Both the position numbers and the translations under genes were made by a program. A stretch of 64,000 nucleotides of DNA from Vitellaria paradoxa (taxonomy: Eukaryota > Streptophyta > Magnoliopsida > Ericales > Sapotaceae). Below, one piece after another: positions 36,818-50,200 of this stretch. Location: assembly GCA_019916065.1 (NCBI GenBank), contig CM034241.1, forward strand, positions 3,727,062-3,791,061, written 5' to 3'. The notes below the pieces were generated by a model, which saw nothing but the letters and a program-made list of their open reading frames with translations, searched no databases and was not told the origin of the DNA. Position 1 is the stretch's first letter. Every line of letters begins with the position of its first letter.

Positions 36818-37142
36818 GGTGACATTTAGTTTACTTTTCTGTTTTCTATTTTTATTTTTTATTTTAAAATTTTCAAAATAAAGAAACAAAAAATGCTCTA
36901 TTTTCATTATTTTGAAATTTTTCTTATTTTGAATTAAAAACACTCAAAACGATTTTTTACCATTTTTCATTTTATGTGTAAACTTATTTTCTATTTTTTA
37001 AAATAAATTTTAAAAACACAATGACCAAATGTGTTTTGAACTTTTTCTTTGTTTTCAAAAGCATAAAATGGAAAATGAGTTCAAAACAGAAAATAAAAAA
37101 CAAAAATAGAAAATAAAAAATATAAAAAAATCAGATGAGCCC
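36818..37142. mobile_element. MITE, family M1 copy 2
   Basis: The left end GGTGACATTTAGTTTAC follows TAA (36815-36817), and the right end GATGAGCC precedes TAA (37143-37145). The interior shares long stretches with copies 1 and 4, for example AAACGATTTTTTACCATTTT and AATGACCAAATGTGTTTTGA. It is 325 bp and non-coding. Confidence 0.65.
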
Positions 37143-37826
37143 TAATTTTTTTGCAGTTAGTTTTTTTAACTTTTTATTAATTTGACATTTTTGTCATTCA
37201 ATATTTAGAAAAAATATAAAATATAAAAAGATAAATTTAGTTATTTTTAAAACAGACTAAAAAGTTCGTAGCTAAGCTACCAGCTTATTTTTCCAAACGA
37301 CTACTAAGAACCTTAATAATTTGATAGGTATTTTGGTTTATCAAAAAAGTACAAAAAATTTAATTTTTATTAATTTTATTCAATTTCTTTCGATCAAATT
37401 TTATTATATGTGACATTTACATTAATTTTTATTTTTATTTTTAATTTTTTTACCATTCAAACATCGAGTCGTAGTTATCTTATCAAGTTATTATATAAGT
37501 CATTAATAGAAATTATTGAAATAATAAAATTAATAGATTAACAATTTAAGCGGGATACTTTTGATATACAGGTAGGATACGTTCTCAATTGACAAAAGCC
37601 TTTTCATCATTGTTATTTATTATGGCTCTTTTCAGTGCATTGTTTTTTATTTTTGAAAAAAATACTTTTATTCATATTTTTAAATTTTTTTAATATATAA
37701 GAAAAAGTACTTTTTAAAAGGCATTTTACATTAAAACAGACAATAATTTTGTAAGGCCACTTTCACTAAAACCAATGAACCCAAAAAGTAAAATGTTACA
37801 ATAGTTTTTTTAGTCTTATGTAATCT

Positions 37827-39842
37827 TTTGGGGTTTTTGAAAGTCAGTCACTATTTATAGACTTTCAAGGATTTTAGTCATATTAAAAAAATTTATTTGT
37901 GAATAAGTCACATTTGTAACAAAAAGATAAAAAATGACATCATGTATTTTTCGATACATTTCAAAACTGCTAGTTTTATTCGAAATTAGTGGATACCTTA
38001 CTCATAACTTTTGCAACTTTTCATCTTCTTTACAAAGTAAGCAAAACTGATTTTTGAAACAAAATCAAAATTATTTGGGAAAAACTTCAATCGATCATTA
38101 TTCCTAAGTATCTTAATTTTTTCTGATTTTATGATATTGTTTAGTGGTTTCATTTATCTTTCAAATACAAGGTTTTAGTGTTTTTATGATACTGTTTTAA
38201 TGTTTTCATTTAGCTTTCAAACGTGAGATTTTGTGGCATGATTCAATATGGAAATGAACGTGACATGATTTATTTAGCTTTGTCAACCAAAACTGCTTGT
38301 GTCAAAACTCAAATGTGGTACTGTCAAAACATTCAGTATTGTTTTTGCAAGAGCATGCATCTTATACAAAACAATATCGCATGCATGTGGTACTCTCGGT
38401 CATGGTACTCTCAGTCATGATACTCTCGTTCATGGATGAAAGTACCACATGCATGCAGTATTGTCAGTCATATATTAGATAAGTGACTTCTTTTCGTGTT
38501 TCATGGTACTATTTGCATACTAAACACATCCGGTACTATTTTTGCAAGAGTATGCATCTTATACAAAATAGTACCACATGCATGTGGTACTCTCAGCTAT
38601 ATATTGGATATGTGACTTATTTTTGTGTTTCATGGTACTATTTGCATATTAGACACATACAGTACTGTTTTTGTAAGAGCATACATCTTATACAAAACAG
38701 TACCGCATGCATGTGGTACTCTTGGTCATGTGATACTGTCAGCCATATATTAAATATGTGATTTCTTTTTGTGTTTCATGGTACTATTTACATACTAGAC
38801 ACATTCGGTACTATTTTTTAAGAGCATGCATCTTATACAAAATAGTACCGTATACATATGGTACTCTCATCCATGTGGTACTGTCAGTTATATATTAGAT
38901 ATGTAACTTCTTTTTGTATTTCATGGTGCTGTTTGCATACTAGACACATTCGATACTGTTTTTGCAAAAGCATGCATCTTATACAAAAACAGATTTTATA
39001 CAAAACAATGCCGTATGGAAGTGGTACTCTCGGTCATGTAGTACTATCAGCCATATTTTGGATATGTGATTTCTTTTTGTGTTTTATGATACTGTTTACA
39101 TAATAAATATATTCGTAACTGTTTTTGCAAAAGCATGTATCTTATATAAAACAGTACTGCATGCATGTGATACTCTCGGCCATGTGGTACTGTCAGCCAT
39201 ATATTGAATATGTGATTTCTTTTTATGTTTAATGGTGTTGTTTGCATATTAGATCTATTCGGTACTATTTTTACAATAGCATGCATCTTATAAGAAACAG
39301 TACCGCATGGAAAGTGGTACTCTCAGTCATGTGGTACTGTCAGCCATACATTGGATATATGACCTCCTTTTGTCTTTAATGGTGTTGTTTGCATACTAGA
39401 TCTATTTGGTATTTTGTTTACATGAGCATGCATCTTATACGAAACAGTACCGCATGAAAATGTACACTCGAAATGTGGTACTGTGTTTAGATATATAAAT
39501 TGCTTCATATAGACGTTAAGCTTCTACAACATGTCAATGAAACAGTTGCATTTTCATCAATGATATACCATATTTTCACTCGATTTATAAGGAAGGAAAC
39601 ATAAACTGAAGAAATGTGATCTTGGTTAGTGTGAATTCCAGCAACTCTCAACTTAATTATAAACGTAAAGGGTATTCTTGGTATATTAGAATTTATATTT
39701 AAAACAAACTTGTGGGATCCACTCAAAAGTGTGACCTAATTACAAAACTTTCTATACAAATATGACTTAAAAACAATACATTTTTTTAGAGTGACTAATA
39801 ATCTTAGAAGATTGCAAAATATGACTTAAATACAATTTTCTA
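37827..39842. mobile_element. Element B: homologue of element A with a different array
   Basis: The left arm (37827-38150) matches element A's left arm, including GTCACTATTTATAGACTTTC, the AATAAGTCACA phrase and CTTCTTTACAAAG. The right arm (about 39655-39842) matches A's right arm, including GGTATATTAGAATTTATATT, CACTCAAAAGTGTGA and GTGACTAATAATCTTAGAAG. The two arms flank an unrelated tandem array. I see no coding frame with recognisable homology. A and B are 1.7 kb apart in the same orientation. Confidence 0.6.
38290..39490. repeat. Tandem array B, about 8 units of ~130-165 bp
   Basis: The anchor GCATGCATCTTATACAAAA recurs near 38354, 38552, 38681, 38824, 38971, 39133, 39280 and 39427. 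Each unit also has a GTACCGCATGCATGTGGTAC-type partial palindrome, a TCATGTGGTACTGTCAGCC segment, ATATTGGATATGTGACTTC and TTGCATACTAGACACATTCG. The GTACTGTTTT/AAAACAGTAC word is shared with array A, but the rest is different. Confidence 0.85.
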
Positions 39843-42212
39843 TAATTTTTTTTGTCAAAATTTGATTTCTTTTTTTTTTTCTCTTAAGCATATTATTCAC
39901 ATTTAAAAAAAATTATAAACTAAATACTGAAAAATAATAAAATTTAGGAAAAGATAATTTTACTTATATATTCTAAATAAATTATCTTTTTATACACGTA
40001 TATGAAATTTTTTATTTTAAATTATTTTAGCATTAAAAAAATTAAATTTTGATAAAACAAAATTGTATTAAACAAAAATTGTTGGCGGAAGTGAAAGACA
40101 AAGGTTATGTTTGGAGAAAGTATTTTTTTCCTCTTTTGTTAAAGAGATTGCGAGATTGTAACTTACAAGTGGTTGAAATAAAAATTAAGATTTGGAAAAT
40201 AAGTATAAGTAATTTTTTTTATTGAAACATACATCTCCTTGTCTTTATATATGTAGTGAGTGTTTAAAGTATCAAATTTTTAAAAAAATTTTTAAGTTTT
40301 TATAAAATTTTTTAACTTTTTCAATAAAATTTTTAATTTTTCTAATTTCTCACTTTTTTTTTTTTAAAAACACATTATACACCCAACAATCAAAATTTGA
40401 CATTTTTTTTTTGACAAAATTTAGAACTCCAACACAGGGCCTCTTATAATAATTTTAAATTTTATATCAAAACAATGTAATAAAAATAAAAATAATAAAA
40501 AAAATTTTAAGTTGTACAAACTTAAGATATAATGATTGGAAATATAGACAAACATAAAAAATTAGGAATTCATGCGACTCGATTTTATCACAAAATTTAA
40601 GAAAATTAATTAGAGCTTCAGCTCCTTAAAAATATAAAAGTCAGACAAAATACAAAATTCACGACCAAAAAAAAAAAAAAAATCAACGTTGGGCTTTTTT
40701 TTTTTTTTTGAAACTATTATTGATGGGCATTTGAGATATTGCAGGCCTGTTTGGTGCGGTGAAAATCAATGAAAAATAGCGAAAAATTTAGTTTAAGAAA
40801 CTTTTTGACGTTTCTTAAAAATATAATATAATAATTTTGGTTATTTTTTGACTATTCTTCTCAAATGAATCCTTAAACTTAATTTGGAAAGAAAAAATTA
40901 ATTTTTTAACTTGTTACTAAAAAGTTATCTTTTTATGCTTGGGAAGGAAAAAAATTAATTTTTTGTAGCTAATTTTGTAATTTTTCTTATTAATTTGATA
41001 TATTTATCCTTTATAATTTGAAAAAATCTAAAATTGTAATAGGGTAATTTTGAACATTTTAAAAAAGCAAAAAAGCCTTAAATTTTTTGAAGAAAAAAGT
41101 TAACTTTTTTTTTGGTCTACTAAAAAATTAATTTATTATTATTATTATTATTATTATTTTGTGTTTGAAAAGAAAAATAACTAACTTTTGGCTCTTAGTT
41201 TTTTTATTTTTTTTTAATTTGACATATTTATTTTTTATAATTTAAATGAACCTGAAAATATAAAAATATAAATTTAATCATTTTAAAAAAATTAAAAAAC
41301 TGAGTAGCAAAAAGTTTCTTAAACGAATCTTGATGTTCATTCAAGTTTTTTAAAACAAATTACATTAACTACCCTAAAGTTTAACAAAAATATACAGAGC
41401 ACCATTGTAGTTTCTAAAATTATATTTGCTAACCTCATTTTTGAAATTTTATTACAAATTCTCCCAAGTAATAACATAGGGGTGAATTCGAAAAATCTTG
41501 AAAACTCTTAAGCATTTGATCATAAAAAAGTAAGAGATCTTAGCGTTAAAAATTATACTCAACATTGATTTAACACCGTTGAAGATGATCCAGATATATA
41601 TAATTCTTTTAAAATTCTCAAATAAGTTTTGATTGAAGATCTATTCACCCAATTACATAATCGAATCAAATCTTTGACTACATTTCAACTATCATGATTT
41701 GTGAATTTAACCAAAAAAAAAAAAAAAGCACACGTCTCTAACCCAATCTATTAAGGATCGGATCGAATGGTATTATGTGGTTCCGAATTGATTTGCACAC
41801 CCCTAACCTATTATTTGCAGTATAAATTCATGCATATTGGTCTTTTGTATGACTCTTCTAAAAAATTTCTTTTGTTAAAAAGTTACCATATTTTTACTTT
41901 TAAGAAATTAAGATGCATTTTATTTTTTATTTATCACAATTTAAAAAAAATTATTCATTCTGAAAAGAAATGAAATATTAAAATGTGATAAAAAGTGAAT
42001 GCGATAAAAAGCGATGCCTTTAGCATTTATCTTTACTTTTAATTATCATTTTCTTTTTGCTTTGACGGCATTCCTTTTATTTATTTATTTTTTTGTCATT
42101 AACTTCTTCTTTTTCTGGTAAATGATGTGATTTTTTTATTATTATATTACTAGGATTGCTACACGTGCCGATTTTGACCAATAAATTTTTTTTTTCCACC
42201 GTGACCTGCGTG

Positions 42213-42637
42213 CAGTGACGGACGTAAGGAGGGGGAAGGGGGTTAATTGACCTTAAGGGAATAGCATAATTTTTGAAGTATTTTTATAATTTTATCTCAT
42301 AAAATATTTTTTTCGAGATAAATTATTCTAATATCTTAAATAATTTATAAAATTTGTCCTTATTTTTATATTAGGCACATTACTCATTATCTTTCAATAT
42401 ATTACGTGCAAGTGTAAAGTTATGAGAATAGTATAATTTTCAGAGTATTTTTTGTAATTTTATTCTATAAAATATATTTTTCAAATAAATCGACCCAATA
42501 TCAGAAATAATTTATAAGTTTTGCCTTTATTTTTATATTAGCTATGCTACCCATTATCTTTCGGTACATTATGTACAAGTGTAAATTTATACTTGTTGGT
42601 TTGATCCCAATGAATTCAAATTCTGGATCCACCGCCG
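42213..42637. mobile_element. hAT-like non-autonomous element with 8-bp target duplication
   Basis: CCTGCGTG occurs exactly on both sides (42205-42212 and 42638-42645). The left end CAGTGACGGACG and the right end CTGGATCCACCGCCG are both decayed forms of one inverted terminus, CAGTGGCGGATCCAG, which is a common hAT end in plants. Inside, two direct ~170-bp copies (about 42261-42425 and 42427-42595) each run from ATAGNATAATTTT to CAAGTGTAAA. There is no coding capacity. Confidence 0.8.
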
Positions 42638-43236
42638 CCTGCGTGAGAAAATAAAATTATTTTGTAAATTAATGTAAGGTTTAAAATTAGATTGCAAAAA
42701 TTATTAGAATAAAAATTATTTAAAATTAGTTTGTAACAATCACTAGAATAAAACTTTATGTGTAACAGGACTGAATTAAATTGTTTTCAGTTTTTTTTTT
42801 AATTAATTTGTGACAATTTCGAGAATAAAAATTACAACATCTACATCGAATGTTCTAATAATATATTTTTAATCTATATTAAATAAATATTGTTGTATCA
42901 ATCCCCACAAAAAAAGGGTCACTGCATTGCCAATAAAAAAGATAATAGTGGCTTGCTATTGGGTGATGGGATTTTATTTTTATTTCTATTTATTTCTTAT
43001 ACCCATTACGTATAGTACAGATAAATATAAATATTTCGAATATTTTGTAAGCTTTAAATATAATATACGTATTTTAAGTTTCTCATACAATTTTTTGGAC
43101 TTATATTACATTTTTTTAACGAAATTTGATTTTTTGAATAATTTAAAGCTAGTATTTTAATTGTAAAATATTTTTGTCTTTTATAAATACAAATAATACG
43201 CTTAAAAGTTATTTAAAGCAAAAAAATTAACTTTTG

Positions 43237-43267
<31 letters not shown>

Positions 43268-43722
43268 AAGTCTGTTTGGAGCTTTAAAAAACACCCAGAA
43301 ATTTCAAGTTAGAGGGGGTTGCAGTAAATTTATACTTCAACAAGTAAAATGTGAAATATCAATTGTCAAATTTTTTTTTCCAAATCATTAATAGTAGAAT
43401 TTTATTTTAATTAAGTTAATCAGAATCATTACATCATTTGGAAAAAAAATTTTGATGGCTGATATTTCACATTTCAACCGCAGAAATATAAATGTATTAC
43501 AACTATTCTAATCCAAAAATTTCTATATATCACTTGAATTAGGAAATTGAACTTTTATATCAATTTGTGGAGCTTGAAACACACTCATGAACTAGGAAAA
43601 AAATCGACTCTTTTTTTTTTTCTCTTTTGCATACGGGTCAAACTTAAACTAATTTTTGTAGTTCTAAAATTTCGTCACTTATCATTTTTAAATAAGCTTT
43701 TAATTTTTTTGAACTTTTTTTA

Positions 43723-44042
43723 GTGGTATTTGGTTTGCATTTCAATTTTTTATTTTTATTTTTGTTTTCTGTTTTATATTATTTATGTTTTGAAAATCTT
43801 AAAATACGAAAAATAAAGAAGTATCTGATTTGATATTTTTTATTTTTAATATTTAAATTTTTTTTATTTTGAATTTAAAATGCTCGAAATAATTTTTTAT
43901 TATTTAATATTTTATATGTAAAATTTATTTTTTATTTTCTAATATAAATTTTAAAAATATAAGCGGTTAAAATCATTCAGAATTATTTTTTTATTTTAAA
44001 AAACGTAAAATAAAAAATAAACTCACGTTCCAAACTGTAGCC
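43723..44042. mobile_element. MITE, family M1 copy 3 (decayed)
   Basis: GTGGTATTTGGTTTGCATTT at the left, a shared core (AAATAAAGAAGTATCTGATT, then ...TAAATTTTAAAAATATAAGC) and a poorly preserved right end at about 44030-44042 match copies 1, 2 and 4. The target duplication is not clear. It lies just upstream of the ArgJ promoter. Confidence 0.5.
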
Positions 44043-44285
44043 TACTCTTAAAATAAATAAATAAATAAATAAACTCTGCAGACTCAATTGGACGGGGCTT
44101 TTAGAGTCCACGTGAAAAGCAAGTCGCGTGCGAATTGGACTCCTACCTAGGCGATTCCTTTTTCGCGACCCGACGGCTCGCTCCTCCACTCCCTTCCACT
44201 GTGTGTACTTTTTTGAAGAACTAAAACCCTAGTAATAGTTTCTCAACAATCAATCAATTAAGACATTCGTTTAATTAGCAAAATA

Positions 44286-47200
44286 ATGTCTCTGTTCGTT
44301 TCACAGTGCGTCTCCATCAGATCCTCTGAATTGAATAATAAGGTAATACTTCAGCAACTGAACTTCATTTTCTTGACGTTTTTCCACCTCCTGTTCGGTT
44401 GGTTCCTGAGAAAACGAAGGAAAACGAACGGAAACTAGATGGCGGAGTCGTGCAAGTTGTAGCGTGTCTTTGTATGTGTGTTTTTAGCGATCAAAATGTG
44501 CCTTTTCTCTGGGAAAAAAAGTGAAGTTTGAATTTTGAAATTTAAAGAGAAGTAATGATTCAGAATATCTATTTCCTTAATATAATTTTTCTTGTTAGTT
44601 TGAATTATGAAGAATGTGCTTTTTGGAAAACTTGGAAAAATGTGAAGGAATGCATTATGTTGTGCAGAGATTGAGCTCGTTTCGATCTTCAAGTAGAGAT
44701 TTTCGTGTATTTGCTGTTGCGTCGACCGCAAATGAGGCCTGGAATTACATACCGGCAGCTCCAATATTGCTTCCTGAAGGGCAGTGGAAGCAGGTGAGGA
44801 ACTTTGGTAATATTTGTGTTTTGTTTTTTTGCAAGTTAGTTTTATGGCTATATTTGAAACATGGATTTGGAGGGAGAAAAGAAAAGTGCAAAGAAAATGA
44901 AATTAAGGTGCATTTGGAGAGCTGAAAAGTGTTGAAAAAATTACAAATCTCTAAAATTATTCACTTTTTATCTCACTGTACATAGTACGAATTATGAGTG
45001 TACGAATTTTATCAAAATTTATCATTTTTTTTTCATTCTAAATGCCCACTAAATAAAAAATCGATTTTTTTGGGACAAATATTTACTAATTATCTTCTCA
45101 TATTTCTAACTTTACTGAAAAAAATTTAATATATTGACTTTTTTCTTCATTTTGCTTACCTTGCATTTCTCTTTACTCTTAATTTCTTTCACCAAATTCA
45201 TGTTCCAAACATATTATTGCTATATAAAATTTTTCTCTTGTTTTTTGAATGAAGCTCGTGTGTATATTGGCAGCTTGCTGCACCAAATCCTGTTTCAATA
45301 GATTTGATTTGTGTTTTAAAATTTTGCTGGAAGGATTTTCCTTCTTGTGGTAAATAGAAAAAGGGTTATCCCTCTGTAGATTCCAGGTGGAGTTGCTGCT
45401 GCGAAGGGATTCAAAGCCGCTGGAATATATGGTGGATTGCGAGCCAAAGGAGAGAAGCCTGATCTAGCGCTAGTTACTTGTGATGTAGATGCCACAGCGG
45501 CAGGTTAGCTTCCTTTTGGGGGAATTTGTCCTGGTTCTGGTTTTGAACGGTTATGTTTTGAGGTTCCCATATGCATGAGTTGTATACCATTTGAAAATTT
45601 ACATCATACAAAAGGGTTATTAAGGAATGAGTTTGTTATAAATAATTTTATGTTTTCCCATCCTTTGACACTTTCTTGTCTATGTTTTAGGGGCCTTTAC
45701 AACAAATGTGGTTGCAGCTGCTCCAGTAATTTACTGCAAAAACATATTAGACGCTTCGCCTACGGTAGGTCAAAGCAACAAACTAATCTATTTAATCTAA
45801 ATATTTTGCAAGGGTGCTTTAGTTAAAAAATATGCAGTCAACTTATACAAGTACTTCATATTTGAGCCAACTCTAGTCAACAAAAGCTCACTACCATCAT
45901 AACATACGGTTATGAAATACATTGCCATGATCAGATTCTTTTCTTCTATCAATGCCCTAATGTTTTTTACTTTCATTAAATAGAGAATTCTAATTGGTTA
46001 AGTTGGTTACCTGGTAGGTATTAAAGTTCTGATCCTCAGAAAGTCTTTGCCTTGACTGATATTTTTCATCTCGATTCTGCGTTTATGCAACATTATGGTT
46101 TGCACTTTGCAGCATCCTTTGTTATTCTCAACCTAGTTGTTATGTCAAACACTGTAGATGCTCAATTGAGTGCAGTAGGTGAAAAATGAGCCAGCAAGAT
46201 GCACATTTTTAACCATTTTTTCCATATTTATTAGTATGGAAGTATGATTAGTAAATTGCATCAGAAATATCATACTTTTGTGTCCATCAGGAATAAAATT
46301 AATAAACAATAAAGGCTAACAAACTTGGTAGACTCCACTAAACTCATTTTTGTCATTATTATTATTTTTTTTCTCCTTATTCTGTCAACTCCAAGTAATT
46401 GGGATTAAGCTTTGCAGAGTTGAATTGAGATGAATTTGTTTTCTTTTTTGTCTGCAGTTACATAAGATCTCAACTGTATTGCAGACTTCATGACCAATTT
46501 TCATGTTTAAACTTCCATCAAATTTAGAATGCTTTGCACAATTCTTTTTATTTTATTCTTTTTTTTTAGGCACGTGCGGTATTGATAAATGCTGGTCAAG
46601 CAAATGCAGCAACGGTAGGCTGTGTCAGATACTCATAATGCACCATTACTGTAATAGAGAACTGTGCTACATCTCAGAGATCTTAAAATGGTTTACAGGG
46701 GGATGCTGGTTACCGGGATGTGATCGAATGTTCATGTGCCCTTGCTAAGGTAGACAATATTCATGGTGTTGAGTGCCTCATTATCGTTGGTGGTTCTGTA
46801 TGGCCATGGGCTCTTATGTGCTTGTCAATGCCATTATTCTGTTGTTTCAGCTACTCCAATTGAAGCCAGAAGAAGTGTTGATTGAATCCACTGGCGTAAT
46901 TGGTCAAAGAATAAAGAAGGTAAACATTTAGACATTGAACATATTTATTGTGATTATGGTAAAAAAATCACATCTATCTGCATCTTACTTTCTTGGAAGT
47001 TAAACAATAAAGCTGGAGAATTCCAGAAAGCACCTTTTCATAACTGTACCCATATGTTACATGCAGGAGCCTCTTCTTAATTCACTTCCGAAGCTTGTTA
47101 ATAAGTTGTCATCAACTGTTGAGGGGTTAGTCTTTGTCTTATCATATTTTTAAACTCTGGTTCAGCAAATTGATAAGGTTCCATCTTATGAAGGACTCTT

Positions 47201-50200
47201 GATTTTGTTTCCATCACCTTCAGATCTTGCAATGAAGGTTTCAATTGTTTTTGTTTAGTTGATGTTATGCAATTATTTTTTTCTATCTGGATTTTGATTC
47301 GTCTTCTTCTAAGATTCATATTGTATTCCGTCTTTGAATTTTATTAGATGGTTTGCAGGGCAGATTCTGCAGCAGTAGCAATTACAACAACTGACCTCGT
47401 GAGTAAGAGTGTGGCAATTGAGTCCGAGGTATGCAATGACAGCTGAAATCATGTGAATCCAATAATTTTTAGTTATAAGCCAATGCAATTATCTTTAGTA
47501 GTAAATCTAAGAACTGATATTGGGGTCAATATGCACCAATACTTGTTTGTTTTCCTTTTTGGTGAGTATTGTTGTGGCTATTGATACCTCTATAATATCA
47601 ATGACCTACACTGTGCCACCCAAAAAAAAAAAAAAAAAAAATTCCCTATACAGAGACAATGTAAATGATATTTGCTTGAGCACATCCATGTTCTCTACTT
47701 AATACTGTTTATCTGTTAACTGAGTCAACTGTTATTCCTTTTTTCGTTGCTTACATACTGCCACAAAAACTTTAAATGTGCTGAATTCAAAATCATGAAA
47801 GTTTAATCTTCTGAGGGCTCGAGATACAAATCATGAATGCCCAACCACATAACTAAAGCTCACTGCAAAGCAAGCTTTTGTTGTCTATGTAACCAATTGT
47901 TGTTCCTGGTGCATTGCCTAGGTTGGAGGGACTCGGATAAGAGTTGGAGGCATGGCAAAAGGTTCTGGGATGATCCACCCTAATATGGCTACTATGCTTG
48001 GTGTTTGTATCTTTCTTAATCTGCTCTCCTTTGTCTAAAAAGTGCATTTTTTGGGAAATATTTGTCTAAAAGGTGCATATTCTTATATCATTTTTAAATC
48101 ATGTATATCTCACAGGTTATAACAACTGATGCCATGGTTACCAGCAATGTTTGGAGAAAGATGGTGCAGCTTGCTGTTAACAGAAGTTTTAACCAAATTA
48201 CAGTAAGTAGCATTGGTTCAAAGGCTGACTCTGTTTCTGTCCCGGGACATCACTTTTTGCATGTGCGTGCATGTTTTTTTTTTTTTTGGGGGGGGGGGGT
48301 GTTTGTCTCTGGACATCTTTGCTACAGGGTTTAGTGGCACTAAATTTATGTGGCAAAGAGATGCATATTTTTTGTTATATAGTTCATTTGCATTTCTTTC
48401 TTTATCTTCATTATTATGGGCTAAACTATTGTGGAATGTTCTTTTATGAGTTGAAAATTCAGATGAAGACGGTATTTAGCTAGCACAAATGATGGGTCGT
48501 CGTAATTTTGTAATGCAGTGCTAAAATAATTGTCCTACAAATATCATTGTGGATCTTTTTAGGTTCTGCTCTGTATTTCTAATTGCAATTAGTTTATAGT
48601 CAACTTGCACAGCTTAGAAGTTGAATGTCATAAATTAGTTACTCTCAGTCACAATTAAGTGGCCCCCTCTTGTTTGAGGATCATGATGAAGGATTTGCAC
48701 TATGTGTCTCAATACAATAGTTTGAATTTCTAAAGATGTTTTTGTTACAGATTTCCACATGAACGGCTTAATTTCTTCCATAATTTATCACTTACCTGTA
48801 TATTCTGGAGGAAAATGTGCTTATTGATAGTAAAACTGGCTTGCAATTCTTGTATGGTCTAAAGCTTGTGACTTGTACTAGATTTGGTATAAAGCTGTTT
48901 CTCGTATGGATTGTCTACAGGTTGATGGAGATACCAGTACGAATGATGCTGTCATTGCATTGGCTAGTGGGTTATCTGGATTAAACAAGATTTCTTCTAT
49001 GGACAGTTCTGAGGCAAAACAGTTGCAAATGTGCCTTGATGCAGTACGCTTAGCTGCCTCTATAATTTTTTCTCATACAGAACAATCAAAAGATATTTTC
49101 TATACAGGATTCAGTTCAAGTTTTCCATATTTAAGCCTTCTGGTTATTGATATCGTTAATGAGTTCTTGAAAAACAAGTTTGCATGCTTTCCTGGTTTAA
49201 ACCTGCTTGGAACTGCTGTGGTGTGAATAACTTGCATCTCATACTACTATTGCCTACTTACCTGTCTGGATTTTGTCTGTATACCTTGCAATATCTTATG
49301 TGAAGCAATTTGATTCATTGTTGTTTTTACTTAATGGGGCAAGGTTTTCTTTTTTATCTTCTTATCCGGCTCTTATGGTATTATAAATTTATTAGTCTTT
49401 CATCTAAAGAAAAAACGTTTCGGGTGTCTCCAAAGGCAGTAGCATTTCACATTATGGATCTAAGATAAAAAAGGGATTTCTCTGGTTTCTTCCTGCATTG
49501 ACCCTATGTTGTTATTTAATTCCAACCATATGGTGAAGGGGGTTTTAATGTTCTTATTGGGGTAATCTGTATGAGGTGGACTCTCTGTCGACCACTTGAC
49601 CTCTTTTGGACTACTAATGCTCCTCTGTTTGTAGGATCATGTGTTCCTCCTAACACGCTTGTTCATGAGATAGTCCTGAATAATTTACAGGGCTGGATTT
49701 CTATTATTTTGACCTACTTTTGGTAGAATTCACATAGAATTTGGTATACTTGTTTTTTCAGGTAATGCAGGGTCTTGCAAAATCAATAGCTTGGGATGGG
49801 GAAGGAGCAACATGCCTAATTGAGGTCTGTATCTTTTTCTAAAGATATTTTACTAAATCTAAGCCTCTACTACTCTGAAAATTGTGAAATGGCAAATTGC
49901 ATAAATAAGCAAATGCAAAGCTGAGTCATACAATATCTGGGTTGAAAGAAATGCCAGAGTCTTCTTCAAAGGTATAGCATCGACAGTTCCTAGCATAGTT
50001 GAAAAGATAAAAAATAAAATCAGAGCCAAAGCCTTACAACTTCCCAAGATCAAAGCCATGGTTGCTAACATTGAGTTTATGTAACAACTCGGGATTCCAA
50101 CTTTTGTAGAGATTAAAATAGATAATTCTTTTGTACATCGAGGGTATGCCCTCTAGATCTTGTAAATTTTCATCCCATTAATCCAAATCTCTGTACTTAC

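Larger units (their letters stand above)
39843..44285. other. AT-rich intergenic DNA upstream of ArgJ
   Basis: It is AT-rich with poly(A)/poly(T) runs, a (TTA)n run near 41135, a (TA)n run near 43245 and two mobile elements (42213-42637 and 43723-44042). The last ~200 bases are GC-richer and hold the ArgJ promoter and leader, including a telo-box-like AAACCCTAG near 44225. No gene is visible. Confidence 0.5.

Noticed and set aside
38483..38761. Open frames across array B (and the minus-strand frames at 39047-39508) encoding repeated Cys/His-rich peptides
   Set aside because: They follow the tandem repeat period, occur on both strands and break in other units; they are a by-product of the array.
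43983..44189. 68-codon minus-strand frame upstream of ArgJ
   Set aside because: It runs from ArgJ promoter sequence into MITE copy 3 and shows no motif.
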